Assembly: GCA_964418125.1 (NCBI GenBank)
Contig: CAYQKY010000015.1
Span: forward strand, 1 to 64,000
Source: JACJXW01 sp964418125
Lineage (GTDB): Bacteria; Bacteroidota; Bacteroidia; Chitinophagales; Saprospiraceae
Length of the DNA: 64,000 bases
Direction: 5' to 3'
Position 1 is the first letter of the stretch. Every line of letters starts with the position of its first letter. The position numbers were made by a program, and so were the translations under genes. Positions 43,668 to 51,873 of this stretch are shown piece after piece. The notes below the pieces were generated by a model. It was not told the origin of the DNA, searched no databases, and saw only the letters and a program-made list of their open reading frames with translations.

Positions 43668-44033
43668 TTACAGGCTAATCAGTACGGCGTTGATATCGTG
43701 CTTTTTGACCAGCCGGTTGGCGAAAGCACGATGGCCATGGGGCGTAAAGAGGTAGAATTTCCCCTCTTTCAGTGCAGCCATGCGGTCCAGTAATTTCCAC
43801 TTTGTTACCAATTGCCGTTTGTTGTCGGACTTAATGGCAATTTCAAAGTAGCACTTATTACCGCGCATCACGGCTGTGATGTCAGGTGTAAGAGCCGAAT
43901 CATCATCGTCGCCCTGCTGTACGAAAGAAGAGGGCTTTTCAAAATCATCAATATTGGCTTTCACCTTGGAATAGCCTTTACGCTTTACCCACTCTATTGC
44001 CTTTTCATACAATTTTGAATCTTTTTCAGACAT
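43668..44033 (-). CDS. Small protein, possibly PD-(D/E)XK-nuclease-like
   Basis: A 121-residue protein. The start at 44033 (MSEKDSKLYEKAIEW) is preferred because the upstream extension lacks coding character. A TPDITAVMRGNKCYFEIAIK segment (about 58-77) resembles the beta strands of restriction-endonuclease-like folds (D, then E-x3-K); the match is weak. FTPHGHRAFANRLVKKH closes the protein. It sits among cold-shock-linked small genes and its function is unknown. Confidence 0.65.
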   Translation of the reverse strand: MSEKDSKLYEKAIEWVKRKGYSKVKANIDDFEKPSSFVQQGDDDDSALTPDITAVMRGNKCYFEIAIKSDNKRQLVTKWKLLDRMAALKEGKFYLFTPHGHRAFANRLVKKHDINAVLISL

Positions 44034-44120
44034 TTGAATATATTTAAAGAGTGAATGATATAAATGGTTAGCTCCCATGCCGGCTTCCAAATGCGAGCCG
44101 GGCTTCGGCACCACCCTTAT

Positions 44121-44330
44121 TTATGTGCTTACCGGTATAGAGCTTTCCTTAAATTCTTTGCCGTCCCATTTTCCAAGCCATTCAATTTCTTTCCCGGCTT
44201 TCTTATACTTTTTGAAAGCGTTGATGGCAGCTTCTTTCGTCTTGCGGAAAATGGTGATGTTGTTGGGAACCGACTTGATCGTAAAGTAGTACTTGCCTTT
44301 TCCCATGGTATACTTCTTACGCATTCTCAT
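44121..44330 (-). CDS. Small basic protein of unknown function
   Basis: A 69-residue lysine-rich protein (MRMRKKYTMGKGKYYFTIKS..., 17 or so lysines) with no domain I recognise. It lies 43 bp after the cold-shock protein gene on the same strand, so it may be cotranscribed with it. A start at MGKGKYYF (44306) is also possible. Confidence 0.65.
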   Translation of the reverse strand: MRMRKKYTMGKGKYYFTIKSVPNNITIFRKTKEAAINAFKKYKKAGKEIEWLGKWDGKEFKESSIPVST

Positions 44331-44373
44331 AAGTAGAAAAAAATTTGATTAGTAATGATCGATACAGTAAAAC

Positions 44374-44616
44374 TCAGGCGTCTACAATCCTCACATTCCT
44401 GGCTTCCAGGCCCTTTGAACTCGCCTTGACCTCGAAAGCGACGTGGTCTCCCTTGGAGATCTGGTCTTCGAGGTTGGTAACGTGCACGAAGACATCATTT
44501 TCCAGGTTTTCGGGTTCGATAAACCCGTAACCTCTTTTTCGATTAAAGAATTTTACTTTTCCTTTTCTTTCCCTGGGATCCTTGCTTGTAAAAAAGCTTA
44601 AGATTTTTCTGAACAT
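44374..44616 (-). CDS. Cold-shock domain protein
   Basis: An 80-residue protein. The CSD covers about 18-80 with RNP1 KRGYGFI and RNP2 DVFVHV, and KGKVKFFNRKRGYGFIEP at its start. A short N-terminal extension (MFRKILSFFTSKDPRERK) is not typical of the smallest Csp proteins. It binds single-stranded RNA or DNA and acts as an RNA chaperone. Upstream on the minus strand is a gene-free stretch of about 560 bp, which may hold a long, folded leader as in other cold-shock genes. Confidence 0.92.
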   Translation of the reverse strand: MFRKILSFFTSKDPRERKGKVKFFNRKRGYGFIEPENLENDVFVHVTNLEDQISKGDHVAFEVKASSKGLEARNVRIVDA

Positions 44617-45181
44617 GATTTCCGTAAGTTTTATAATTCTGGTTTCATCGTTCGGAGATTCGTTGCTTCCCGGAGTCCCAACTCGCTGTTCAGTAACGTG
44701 GCGTGGGAGGGGCTGTCTCCGCTAAGGCAGCATGGAGCTGTCCCCGGAAGAAACTCTCTAACTCGTTCCTGCATTAAAAGGGTTGGAGGCCCGGGGCCCA
44801 CAAATAAGTAAGGCTTGAAAAAAAGAGGTTGTTTTCGTTGGCCTGAATAGATCCTTCATTACAAAAATTACTAATTTTACCTGGGCGCCGGCCAATATCC
44901 GGTTAAAAAAAACATGGTTCTCTTCTTTCCCGGACGATCGGCAGAAAACAAAAAAACTTTACTTGCTTCTTTTGAAGATTCGTCCTAAAGGGCTGATAAA
45001 TAGTGGTTTAATTGGTATAAGGTGGTTGGCCGGTAAAAAAAATGCGTAGGTTTTTCATACGCAGACCTATTTTATAAACGCCTGTGTTGAACATATAGTT
45101 CACAAAACGCTTAATTTTTGCACTTTTGTCCAAACTATTGGCAGGAAAAGCTTGTTATGTAGAGTTTCAAACTACTGAGCA
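44617..45181. other. Gene-free region with possible cold-shock leader
   Basis: No convincing gene on either strand. The half near the cold-shock gene is GC-richer with several short complementary segments (for example GGGGCTGTCTCC and GGAGCTGTCCCC). The half near 45,000 is AT-rich and should carry the promoters of the two divergent genes. Confidence 0.5.
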
Positions 45182-45430
45182 ATGACCTATCTCTTCGCCG
45201 GGCTTGCCGCCCTTCTTGCTTTTGTGGCCCTGCGTATCGGAAAACAGATCTGGTACACTTATCAGTGCCCGGGGGATCCCGCCCTCTATGATTTCTGGTA
45301 CGGCCGAATGGATAAGAAAAGCCAGGCACACCGCAATGTGGTCACGCACCTTGGCCATTGTGAGCGATGCCGGGAAACTTTGTACCGAATACAGAAGGGC
45401 CAGCCGCTGGAGGATCATTTGGTGGATTAG
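45182..45430 (+). CDS. Small membrane protein with zinc-type H-x3-C-x2-C motif
   Basis: An 82-residue protein. An N-terminal membrane helix (about 3-18) is followed by a soluble part with HLGHCERC (about 57-64), the H-x3-C-x2-C arrangement of zinc-binding anti-sigma domains. It ends near a long hairpin and is convergent with fhs. The zinc binding is inferred. No sigma factor gene is next to it. Confidence 0.7.
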   Translation: MTYLFAGLAALLAFVALRIGKQIWYTYQCPGDPALYDFWYGRMDKKSQAHRNVVTHLGHCERCRETLYRIQKGQPLEDHLVD

Positions 45431-45441
45431 TGGATTAGGTT

Positions 45442-45499
45442 TATTAAGTTGATTGGGTTGATCTGGTTTCCCAGTCAACCCAATCAACCCAATCAACTA
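45442..45499. terminator. Long hairpin between convergent genes
   Basis: An A/G-rich strand (AAGTTGATTGGGTTGA, about 45446-45461) pairs with TCAACCCAATC (45475-45485) and its repeat AACCCAATCAACT. It lies exactly between the 45430 stop and the fhs stop and could terminate both transcripts. Confidence 0.65.
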
Positions 45500-47164
45500 A
45501 AACAACCCCGAAATATTCCCATTGTCATCGATATCGATATTCTCGGCTGCCGGCTGAGAGGGAAGGCCGGGCATACGCATGATATCCCCGGTGATGGGAA
45601 TGAGAAAACCTGCACCGGAAGCGATCTCGATTTCCCGGACGGTGACCACAAAATCTTTCGGGCGCCCCAGTAGCTTGGGGTTATCGGAAAGGGATTTCTG
45701 CGTTTTGGCAATGCAAACCGGCAATTTCTCGAGTTCCAGTTGCTGGATCTTCCTCAGGTCGGCGCGGGCCCTGGAGGTATAGTCAATGGCCTTGGCGCCG
45801 TAAATTCTGGTGGCGACGGTTTTAATCTTTTCCTCAACGCTCCAGCCCCAGTCATAGAGCGGTTTGAAGGAGGGCTGGCTGTTTTCGGCTACGTCGGCCA
45901 CTACTCTGGCCAGTTCTTCCGCGCCGGCTCCGCCCTTCGCCCATACATCGGATAGTACCACCGGTACGCCCAGTTCTTTGCACCGAAGTTCAATGGCCTG
46001 TAATTCGTCTTTGGAGTCGGATTCGAACCGGTTCATCGCCACAATGGCCGGTAAGCCGAACAGACGGATGTTTTCCAGGTGCTTCTCCAGGTTCTCCATA
46101 CCCCGCAGAACGGCTTTGCGGTCGGGTGTTTTCAGGCCTGAAAGGGACGCCCCGCCGTGATATTTCAGGGCGCGTACCGTGGCTACCAGGACAACAGCCC
46201 GAGGCGACAGGCCCGCGCTCTGGCATTTGATATCGAAGAACTTTTCAGCTCCCAGGTCGAACCCAAAGCCCGCCTCAGTGATGGCGTATTCGGACAGGCT
46301 CAGCCCCATGCGGGTGGCCAAAACGGAATTGGTACCCTGGGCAATATTAGCGAACGGCCCACCGTGAAGAATAGCGGGATTCCCTTCCAGGGTCTGCACC
46401 AGGTTGGGCTGAATGGCGTCTTTGAGCAGGGCGGCCATTGCGCCATGGGCCTTCAGGTCTCTGGCGAAGACTGGCCGTTTATCGAAGGTGAAGCCGACAA
46501 AAATGTTGCCGAGCCGCCGTTTGAGGTCGCTCAGCCCTTCGCACAGGCACAGGATAGCCATGATCTCCGAAGCGGCCGTTATGTCAAAACCCGTTTCCCG
46601 GGGGACGCCGGAGGAAGTCCCTCCCAGGCCGATCACTATTTTCCGGAGCGCCCGGTCATTCATATCCATTACCCGTTTCCAGGCCACGGTACGCGGGTCG
46701 ATGCCCAGGCCGTATGTTTTATTCTGAAGATTGTTGTCTATCAGGGCGGCCAGCAGGTTGTGCGCTTTCTCTATGGCGGCAAAGTCGCCGGTGAAGTGCA
46801 GGTTGATGTCCTCCATGGGAAGTACCTGTGCATACCCTCCGCCGGTAGCGCCTCCCTTGATGCCGAAAACAGGGCCGAGAGACGGCTCCCGCAATACGGC
46901 GGTAGCCTGCTTTCCGATGCGGTTCAGCCCCTGTACCAATCCGATGGAGATTGTCGTTTTACCTTCTCCCGCCGGAGTAGGGGAAATGGCGGATACAAGA
47001 ATGAGCTTGTTCTGTTTTATGGCTTCCGGGTTGATCAGGGAGAGGGGGAGCTTTGCTTTGTATTTGCCATAGAGCTGGAGTTGGCTTTCCTCAATTTTAA
47101 GCTGGGATGCGATTTCCCGAATGTCGCGCATTTGTACAGAGCGCGCAATTGCAATGTCATTCAT
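45497..47164 (-). CDS. fhs: Formate-tetrahydrofolate ligase
   Basis: A 555-residue cytosolic enzyme that makes 10-formyl-tetrahydrofolate from formate, ATP and THF in one-carbon metabolism. Motifs: SAISPTPAGEGKTTISIGL (P-loop region), REPSLGPVFGIKGGATGGGYAQV, NLHFTGDFAAIEKAHNLLAA, EAGFGFDLGAEKFFDIKC. The length is normal. The minus-strand unit ends in the hairpin at 45,442-45,499. Confidence 0.97.
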   Translation of the reverse strand: MNDIAIARSVQMRDIREIASQLKIEESQLQLYGKYKAKLPLSLINPEAIKQNKLILVSAISPTPAGEGKTTISIGLVQGLNRIGKQATAVLREPSLGPVFGIKGGATGGGYAQVLPMEDINLHFTGDFAAIEKAHNLLAALIDNNLQNKTYGLGIDPRTVAWKRVMDMNDRALRKIVIGLGGTSSGVPRETGFDITAASEIMAILCLCEGLSDLKRRLGNIFVGFTFDKRPVFARDLKAHGAMAALLKDAIQPNLVQTLEGNPAILHGGPFANIAQGTNSVLATRMGLSLSEYAITEAGFGFDLGAEKFFDIKCQSAGLSPRAVVLVATVRALKYHGGASLSGLKTPDRKAVLRGMENLEKHLENIRLFGLPAIVAMNRFESDSKDELQAIELRCKELGVPVVLSDVWAKGGAGAEELARVVADVAENSQPSFKPLYDWGWSVEEKIKTVATRIYGAKAIDYTSRARADLRKIQQLELEKLPVCIAKTQKSLSDNPKLLGRPKDFVVTVREIEIASGAGFLIPITGDIMRMPGLPSQPAAENIDIDDNGNISGLF

Positions 47165-47297
47165 ATTAATTTGGCCTTATTTAGTTTCTCGTTTATTAGC
47201 CGGGCGTTATTGAGCGATAAAAATGAGCTGTTCAGCTATAAATCATTATCATTGGCCGGATAATCAAAAATTGTGTGCAGATCCGGGCAACATTTTA

Positions 47298-47321
47298 CTG
47301 TAAATCCAGTTAAATTTACAG
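47298..47321. repeat. 8-bp inverted repeat CTGTAAAT-n8-ATTTACAG
   Basis: Perfect arms with an 8-nt centre, upstream of the orphan terminator; may be an operator or part of a small RNA stem. Confidence 0.45.
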
Positions 47322-47351
47322 CAGAGTTTTTTCATACTAGTCCAAAGTTTG

Positions 47352-47382
47352 AGCTGCACCGGAATGGTGCAGCTTTTTTTTT
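47352..47382 (+). terminator. Strong orphan intrinsic terminator
   Basis: AGCTGCACC (47352-47360) and GGTGCAGCT (47366-47374) form a 9-bp stem with a 5-nt loop, directly followed by TTTTTTTTT. No plus-strand gene lies in front of it within the region since 45,430. Confidence 0.85.
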
Positions 47383-47592
47383 GGACGGGCTACCCGTCTT
47401 CACTTCGTTCTTCCGGGCAAGCCTTTAAGTGGCCAGTAAATAGAAATAATAAGTAGAACGTAACGGAAGTCCTCTTCATTCTCATTTTCCTACGGGCCTA
47501 TCGGGTAGTCAGCACCTTTTCCTGCGAATTTCCTAAAAAATATTATAAAACCCGCTGATTTATGTTACTATGCATGCAAAAGGCCCCATGCT

Positions 47593-48471
47593 CTATTCAT
47601 TTCCGGGAGATAATTCATGTTTTGGTTTGACCTGCTTCTGCACGATCGTACGGTACGGGAAGGGGATTTCAATGCCTTCCCGGTCGAACCGTTTTTTTAT
47701 GCTTTCCATCAGATCGCACCCCAGTTCAAAGGCATCGGCATTATTGCGGGCCCAGACGTAGGCTCTCAGCCTTACGTAATATTCTCCCAGAGCAATGACC
47801 CGGACCGGGATCTCCGGCCGGCCCGCCTCGATCTGTTCGGGGGTCCGCCCGTCGATCTTAAGGGGGTGCCGGAGCGCTTCTTCCAGGATTATTGCCCGGG
47901 CAAGGTCAATATCGGAATCGTAGCTGATGTCAATTTCCAGGAATTTGCATATGGTGTCATCGCCAAAATCAGCGTTGATGATAACCTCCTCACTGATCAC
48001 GGAATTGGGGATGAGGATGCGCCGGTTCTCGAAATCCCGGATGACGACATGGCGCAGGGTAATGTCTTCCACTATCCCCTGCAGGCCGTTCTGGAAGCGC
48101 AGGCGGTCGTTGACACTGAAAGGCTTGAAAATGACGATAAAAATGCCGCTGATGATATTGCTCAGGGCGTGCTGAGAGGCAAAGCCCACCGCTACTGCCA
48201 GTATACCGGCGCCGGCGAGCAGGGAGCTGGCCACTGTCCGTAAAGACGGCAGGGAATACACCGCCCAGCTGAAGCCCACTACATAGATAACAGCGGTAAT
48301 GGCGTGGCGCAAAAAGACGTAATTGGTCGGGTCGTTCCGGATCAGCAGGCTGTTCCGGTGGATGAAGCGGCGGAACAGGCGGTTGAAAATAAAGGCAACC
48401 AGAATAGTGCCGGCTACAATGCCTAGGCTGATGGCCAGGGCTTCGAAGTTGATGGAAAATTTTTCGAGCAT
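47593..48471 (-). CDS. MscS-type mechanosensitive channel
   Basis: A 292-residue channel. Three membrane helices (about 10-100) include the pore-lining segment AGAGILAVAVGFASQHALSN, with the MscS beta domain (about 110-160; FSVNDRLRFQNGLQGIVEDITLRHVVIRDFENRRILIPNSVISEE) and the alpha/beta C-terminus following. It opens on membrane tension to release solutes. It follows the ATP-grasp-like gene by 29 bp. Confidence 0.93.
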   Translation of the reverse strand: MLEKFSINFEALAISLGIVAGTILVAFIFNRLFRRFIHRNSLLIRNDPTNYVFLRHAITAVIYVVGFSWAVYSLPSLRTVASSLLAGAGILAVAVGFASQHALSNIISGIFIVIFKPFSVNDRLRFQNGLQGIVEDITLRHVVIRDFENRRILIPNSVISEEVIINADFGDDTICKFLEIDISYDSDIDLARAIILEEALRHPLKIDGRTPEQIEAGRPEIPVRVIALGEYYVRLRAYVWARNNADAFELGCDLMESIKKRFDREGIEIPFPYRTIVQKQVKPKHELSPGNE

Positions 48472-48500
48472 AAATAGCCATTTTTTAAGGAGAGATCCTG

Positions 48501-49934
48501 TTACTGCATTATTTCCTCTATCAGGGCCTTGTCGTCGTCCAGTGACCGGAAAAGGCGGGCCCGAAACTTGTTTTTGGTATTGAACAGGGTGGCGGCCATT
48601 TTATCGATGGCCACCATGGAGAGCACAGTCTGTATGTACGCGTCGACGAGGTCGTCGAGGCCCAGGCCCAGTTTGTTGAAATCCCTCCGGTCCATCAGCA
48701 TAAGCCGGTTGGTGTCGGAGCCCCAGCTGTTGTCACCCTCTTTGATGGAGAGGTTGGTGCCGAGCATGTCCCAGGAACTGGCGCCTTCTTCGAGGTGGCC
48801 GGCAAGGGGTTTGGCGGCGCGCCGGGCGTAGATGGATAACGGGCGTATACCCTGAGCGGTGGAACTGACCATCATGCGCAGGTCGGCAACGTAGGTATTC
48901 CCTTTTGCGCTGGGGACTGTCCCGATATGGTAGAGCTTGCCCCGGCTGCTGGTGGAGCTCCAGTTATAATTGCCGATGAGGCTTTGTACAATAAAACGCC
49001 GGTAATGGAATTCCGTATTCATAAAAGCCTCCAGTTCCTCTTCGTTGACGATGGTGAAAACACCCTGCCCGGCGTTGCTGTAAGGGATCTTCACTACGGC
49101 CTGGCCGCCCAGTTTCCGCACCCAGATGGGGACCTCCTCCAGGCTGACATCCCAGATGGTTTCCGGGGTCAGGATCTCCAGGCCGCTGCCTTCCAGCTCC
49201 GCGTTGAAAATGTCATAGGCTTTGGAAGCCAGCATCTTGTTGCGGCCGCCGGCCAGACAGGCAATGATGGGGTTGAAGATCAGGGTTTTACTATTGATGG
49301 GCAGGCGCGTCCAGGGGCGCTGGGTGAGGTAACGGAAAGCGGCGCGGATCTGGCGCCATTCTCCATCTTCTCCTTTTACCATCATTACCCCGTCCTCAAA
49401 ATGCACATGCGGGTCATCATCGTCCTGATAATAGGAAACATAGTGAACGTCTTCCTGAAAAACATCGGCCATGGCGCGGGCATAACCGAGGGCCTCCATC
49501 GGGTTCTTATCGTAGATTACCGCCAGCTCGCCCTGGAGGGTGCGCTTCCGGCTTTTGATCAGCGGTTTGATGGTCCGTTCCATAAGCAGGCGGTAGCCGC
49601 CCTGCTCCTGGTTGTCATCCAGCAAGGGCATGGATTTCTGGCCCGAAGGGCAGGAGTTGTTCTCTATGACGACCATCTCCCGTTTCCCTTCCTCATTGGT
49701 CACGTGCATGAGGTCGGCGCCGGCCCAGATGAAATATTTCGGTTGGTAGGAAAGTAAGGATTTGAGTTTTTCCGGTTTTACCTTGGGATGGAGGTGGCAA
49801 TATCTTTTGATCATACGGTCTTCCCCCAGATGCAGAAAGAAGGAGATCATCGGATGTATGGTGGCATTCAGAGCTTTGGCATACCAGTGGTCGGCAGGTT
49901 CGAACTGGCCTGGGGAAACGAGTTGGGACTTCAT
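48501..49934 (-). CDS. Putative ATP-grasp-fold protein
   Basis: A 477-residue soluble protein. Segments such as FIWAGADLMHV, VVIENNSCPSGQKSMPLL, and GGQAVVKIPYSNAGQGVFTIV followed by FIVQSLI (about 285-325) suggest an ATP-grasp ligase. I could not assign a family. It lies directly before mscS in one transcription unit. A ligase or peptide-adding enzyme is likely, substrate unknown. The N-terminal MKSQLVSPGQFEPADHWYAK has no signal peptide. Confidence 0.65.
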   Translation of the reverse strand: MKSQLVSPGQFEPADHWYAKALNATIHPMISFFLHLGEDRMIKRYCHLHPKVKPEKLKSLLSYQPKYFIWAGADLMHVTNEEGKREMVVIENNSCPSGQKSMPLLDDNQEQGGYRLLMERTIKPLIKSRKRTLQGELAVIYDKNPMEALGYARAMADVFQEDVHYVSYYQDDDDPHVHFEDGVMMVKGEDGEWRQIRAAFRYLTQRPWTRLPINSKTLIFNPIIACLAGGRNKMLASKAYDIFNAELEGSGLEILTPETIWDVSLEEVPIWVRKLGGQAVVKIPYSNAGQGVFTIVNEEELEAFMNTEFHYRRFIVQSLIGNYNWSSTSSRGKLYHIGTVPSAKGNTYVADLRMMVSSTAQGIRPLSIYARRAAKPLAGHLEEGASSWDMLGTNLSIKEGDNSWGSDTNRLMLMDRRDFNKLGLGLDDLVDAYIQTVLSMVAIDKMAATLFNTKNKFRARLFRSLDDDKALIEEIMQ

Positions 49935-50042
49935 AATATGGTCTTATTGGCTCTTTGCTGTTTACGATTTTCTGATGGCCTTTACAAAGGGTGTTAAGGT
50001 ATTAAAAAATCTTTCTTGCTCCCATCCGTGAGGGGGTTAATT

Positions 50043-50651
50043 TTATGTTATTTGAATAATGTCTTCAGAATGAAGCCGGGGGCCTTCCTCCAGATCCATC
50101 ATGGCATTTATCAGGCGTATTTCCTGAAACTCCTGCAGCCGGGCCGGAGGAATATCTGCCGGGGCCAGGCGCCCACCGGCAATAAGGGCGGCCCGGCGTG
50201 TCCCCGCCAGCAATGGGCGTGCCGGCGTATACCATCCGGAACCGTCGAACAAGGCGATATTGGCGTAGGACGTATCCGTGACCAGCCCGTTTTTTACCAT
50301 AAGGACGTCGTCGGCCGTTCCGCGCCGGCTGAACAACTCCTGAAGCTTCGCCCGGTTTGCGAATTTATATGGGTATTCCACCTCTTCCGCAGGCATCAGC
50401 CTCAGCTTCTTTACCGGACGGATGACGTAAGGGATGAATTCGACATGCCGAATTCGGATATCATAGAGTATCCTGCACTTGAACAGGCCGGTAGCGGCTT
50501 CCGGAGGTATAGTAATGTCCCGCAGGGGAATGGCCCCGCCGCCGGCGCCGAACAATGCCCGGCAGCTCCGGACGGCTCGCTCCTGGTGCCATTCCAGGTT
50601 TTGCAGCTTTCCATTTTCACAGCGGATCGTTTCCAGGAGCAACCCTTTCAT
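50043..50651 (-). CDS. pabC: Aminotransferase class IV (aminodeoxychorismate lyase-like)
   Basis: A 202-residue PLP enzyme, shorter than usual (about 260). The YKFANRAKLQELFS segment (with the likely PLP lysine), LMVKNGLVTDTSYANIALFDGSGWYTPARPLLAGTRRAALI and the final IRLINAMMDLEE identify the fold. It overlaps pabB by 4 nt. Conversion of aminodeoxychorismate to p-aminobenzoate plus pyruvate for folate is inferred from the pabB neighbour; branched-chain aminotransferase-like activity is a lesser option. Confidence 0.85.
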   Translation of the reverse strand: MKGLLLETIRCENGKLQNLEWHQERAVRSCRALFGAGGGAIPLRDITIPPEAATGLFKCRILYDIRIRHVEFIPYVIRPVKKLRLMPAEEVEYPYKFANRAKLQELFSRRGTADDVLMVKNGLVTDTSYANIALFDGSGWYTPARPLLAGTRRAALIAGGRLAPADIPPARLQEFQEIRLINAMMDLEEGPRLHSEDIIQIT

Positions 50652-51673
50652 CGGTTTATCAGTTCAGGAGTGTTGGCGAAGGGAAGGTAGGCTTTGCGAA
50701 GCATTTCCTGATACTCTTCTTCTTCCCTGCTGTTGGCGGTAATACCGCCTCCGCTTTTGAACACCATTCCTTCCGGGGTTTGTTCGATAAAACGGATCAT
50801 CACGCCGCTGTCCAGCCGCCTGCCGTCGAAAATACCGCAGATGCCGGTGTAATAACCGCGCCGCTGCCTCTCGGCGGCCTGAATGATTTCTACAGTCTTC
50901 CTTTTGGGGGCGCCGCTGATGGACCCGGCGGGCAGCAGTTGAAAGACGGTATCCCCAAGGCGGTTGCGGTAGCCCACTTCCAGTTGGCCGGTGATCTCGG
51001 AGCTGCTCTGCAATAGCCCTCCCTGATGGGTCTCCACTTCTTCGATATAGCGGTATCGTTTTACCCGGACGTTTTCGGCCACCATGCTCAGGTCATTGCG
51101 GATGAGGTCGACGATGGTGGCGTGCTCGGCCTTTTCTTTGGCGTTGTTCATCAGCAGGTTCCGGGCATCCGGCAAGGCCGCGTCGATCGTGCCTTTCATG
51201 GGAAAAGAGGCGATTTGCCCCTTCTCATCGATGGTGATGAAGGATTCGGGAGAAAAGCAGGCGAACTGGCCGTCCCAACACAAACGGTAGCGCGCCCGGC
51301 TGGCAAAGAAAGCTTCCTTCAGGCTCAGGTTGGTGGAAATGGGAGTGGGAAAGGCCAGGTTTACCAGATAGGAGTTGCCAGCCCTGAGGTGATCCATGAC
51401 CAGTTGGAATGCCCTGTGATACTGCTCACGGGGCATGGGGTGCTTCTCAAAAAAAGCAGCCTTACCGAGCGGCCGGCTACCAGTAAAGTTTCTGATGCCG
51501 TTAATATCATACAGCAGGGTGTCTCCCGGCACTTCGTCCAGTTTCAGGACGACGGGCCGTTCCATTTCAAAATCTACAATGAAGAGGAAGGGCTCGCCCT
51601 GCCCACCCCATTTGTTCATTCTGCCGATGGCCTCTTCCTGCTTCAGTATTTCGATCATCCATTCGTTTTTCAT
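50648..51673 (-). CDS. pabB: Aminodeoxychorismate synthase component I
   Basis: A 341-residue chorismate-binding enzyme. C-terminal motifs HATIVDLIRNDLSMVAENV, AGSISGAPKRKTVEIIQAAE, RGYYTGICGIFDGRRLDSGVMIRF are intact. It makes 4-amino-4-deoxychorismate. The upstream part of the longer frame (to 51841) overlaps a repetitive region shared with pyrF, so MKNEWMIEILK (51673) or MGGMKN (51682) are the likely starts. pabA is not nearby. It is cotranscribed with pabC. Confidence 0.9.
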   Translation of the reverse strand: MKNEWMIEILKQEEAIGRMNKWGGQGEPFLFIVDFEMERPVVLKLDEVPGDTLLYDINGIRNFTGSRPLGKAAFFEKHPMPREQYHRAFQLVMDHLRAGNSYLVNLAFPTPISTNLSLKEAFFASRARYRLCWDGQFACFSPESFITIDEKGQIASFPMKGTIDAALPDARNLLMNNAKEKAEHATIVDLIRNDLSMVAENVRVKRYRYIEEVETHQGGLLQSSSEITGQLEVGYRNRLGDTVFQLLPAGSISGAPKRKTVEIIQAAERQRRGYYTGICGIFDGRRLDSGVMIRFIEQTPEGMVFKSGGGITANSREEEEYQEMLRKAYLPFANTPELINR

Positions 51674-51742
51674 TCCGCCCATTCTGACGGCTATATATCG
51701 CTTTGTAACGCCCGAAGGGGAGGGAGGGTTTAGATAGTATTT

Positions 51743-51849
51743 ATGTGTATAAGTGTATAGGTGCATTTGTGTCCTGGTACTTAAAAATTCCTGGGGCAAT
51801 CTGTTCCATAGCCCCCACGGCACTTTTACACCTATGCACATTTATACAT
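51743..51849. repeat. Imperfect 29-bp inverted repeat between pabB and pyrF
   Basis: Left arm 51743-51771 and right arm 51821-51849 match in 21 of 29 positions when folded. Two shorter GC-rich segments (GGGGC near 51793 and GCCCC near 51811) can pair inside. The arms are built of GTGTATA/GTGCAT-like words. Confidence 0.55.
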
Positions 51850-51873
51850 TTCTTATCTTCACCCCCAAAAAAC

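Larger units (their letters stand above)
47165..47592. other. Gene-free region with an orphan terminator and inverted repeat
   Basis: No CDS found. It contains an 8-bp inverted repeat (CTGTAAAT / ATTTACAG, 47298-47305 and 47314-47321) and an intrinsic terminator at 47352-47382 reading rightward, with no gene in front of it on that strand. A small RNA ending at 47,382 is possible. Confidence 0.5.

Noticed and set aside
51745..51873. N-terminal extension of pyrF
   Set aside because: The first 43 codons run through an inverted repeat and do not resemble the family; the start at 51874 matches the known N-terminus.
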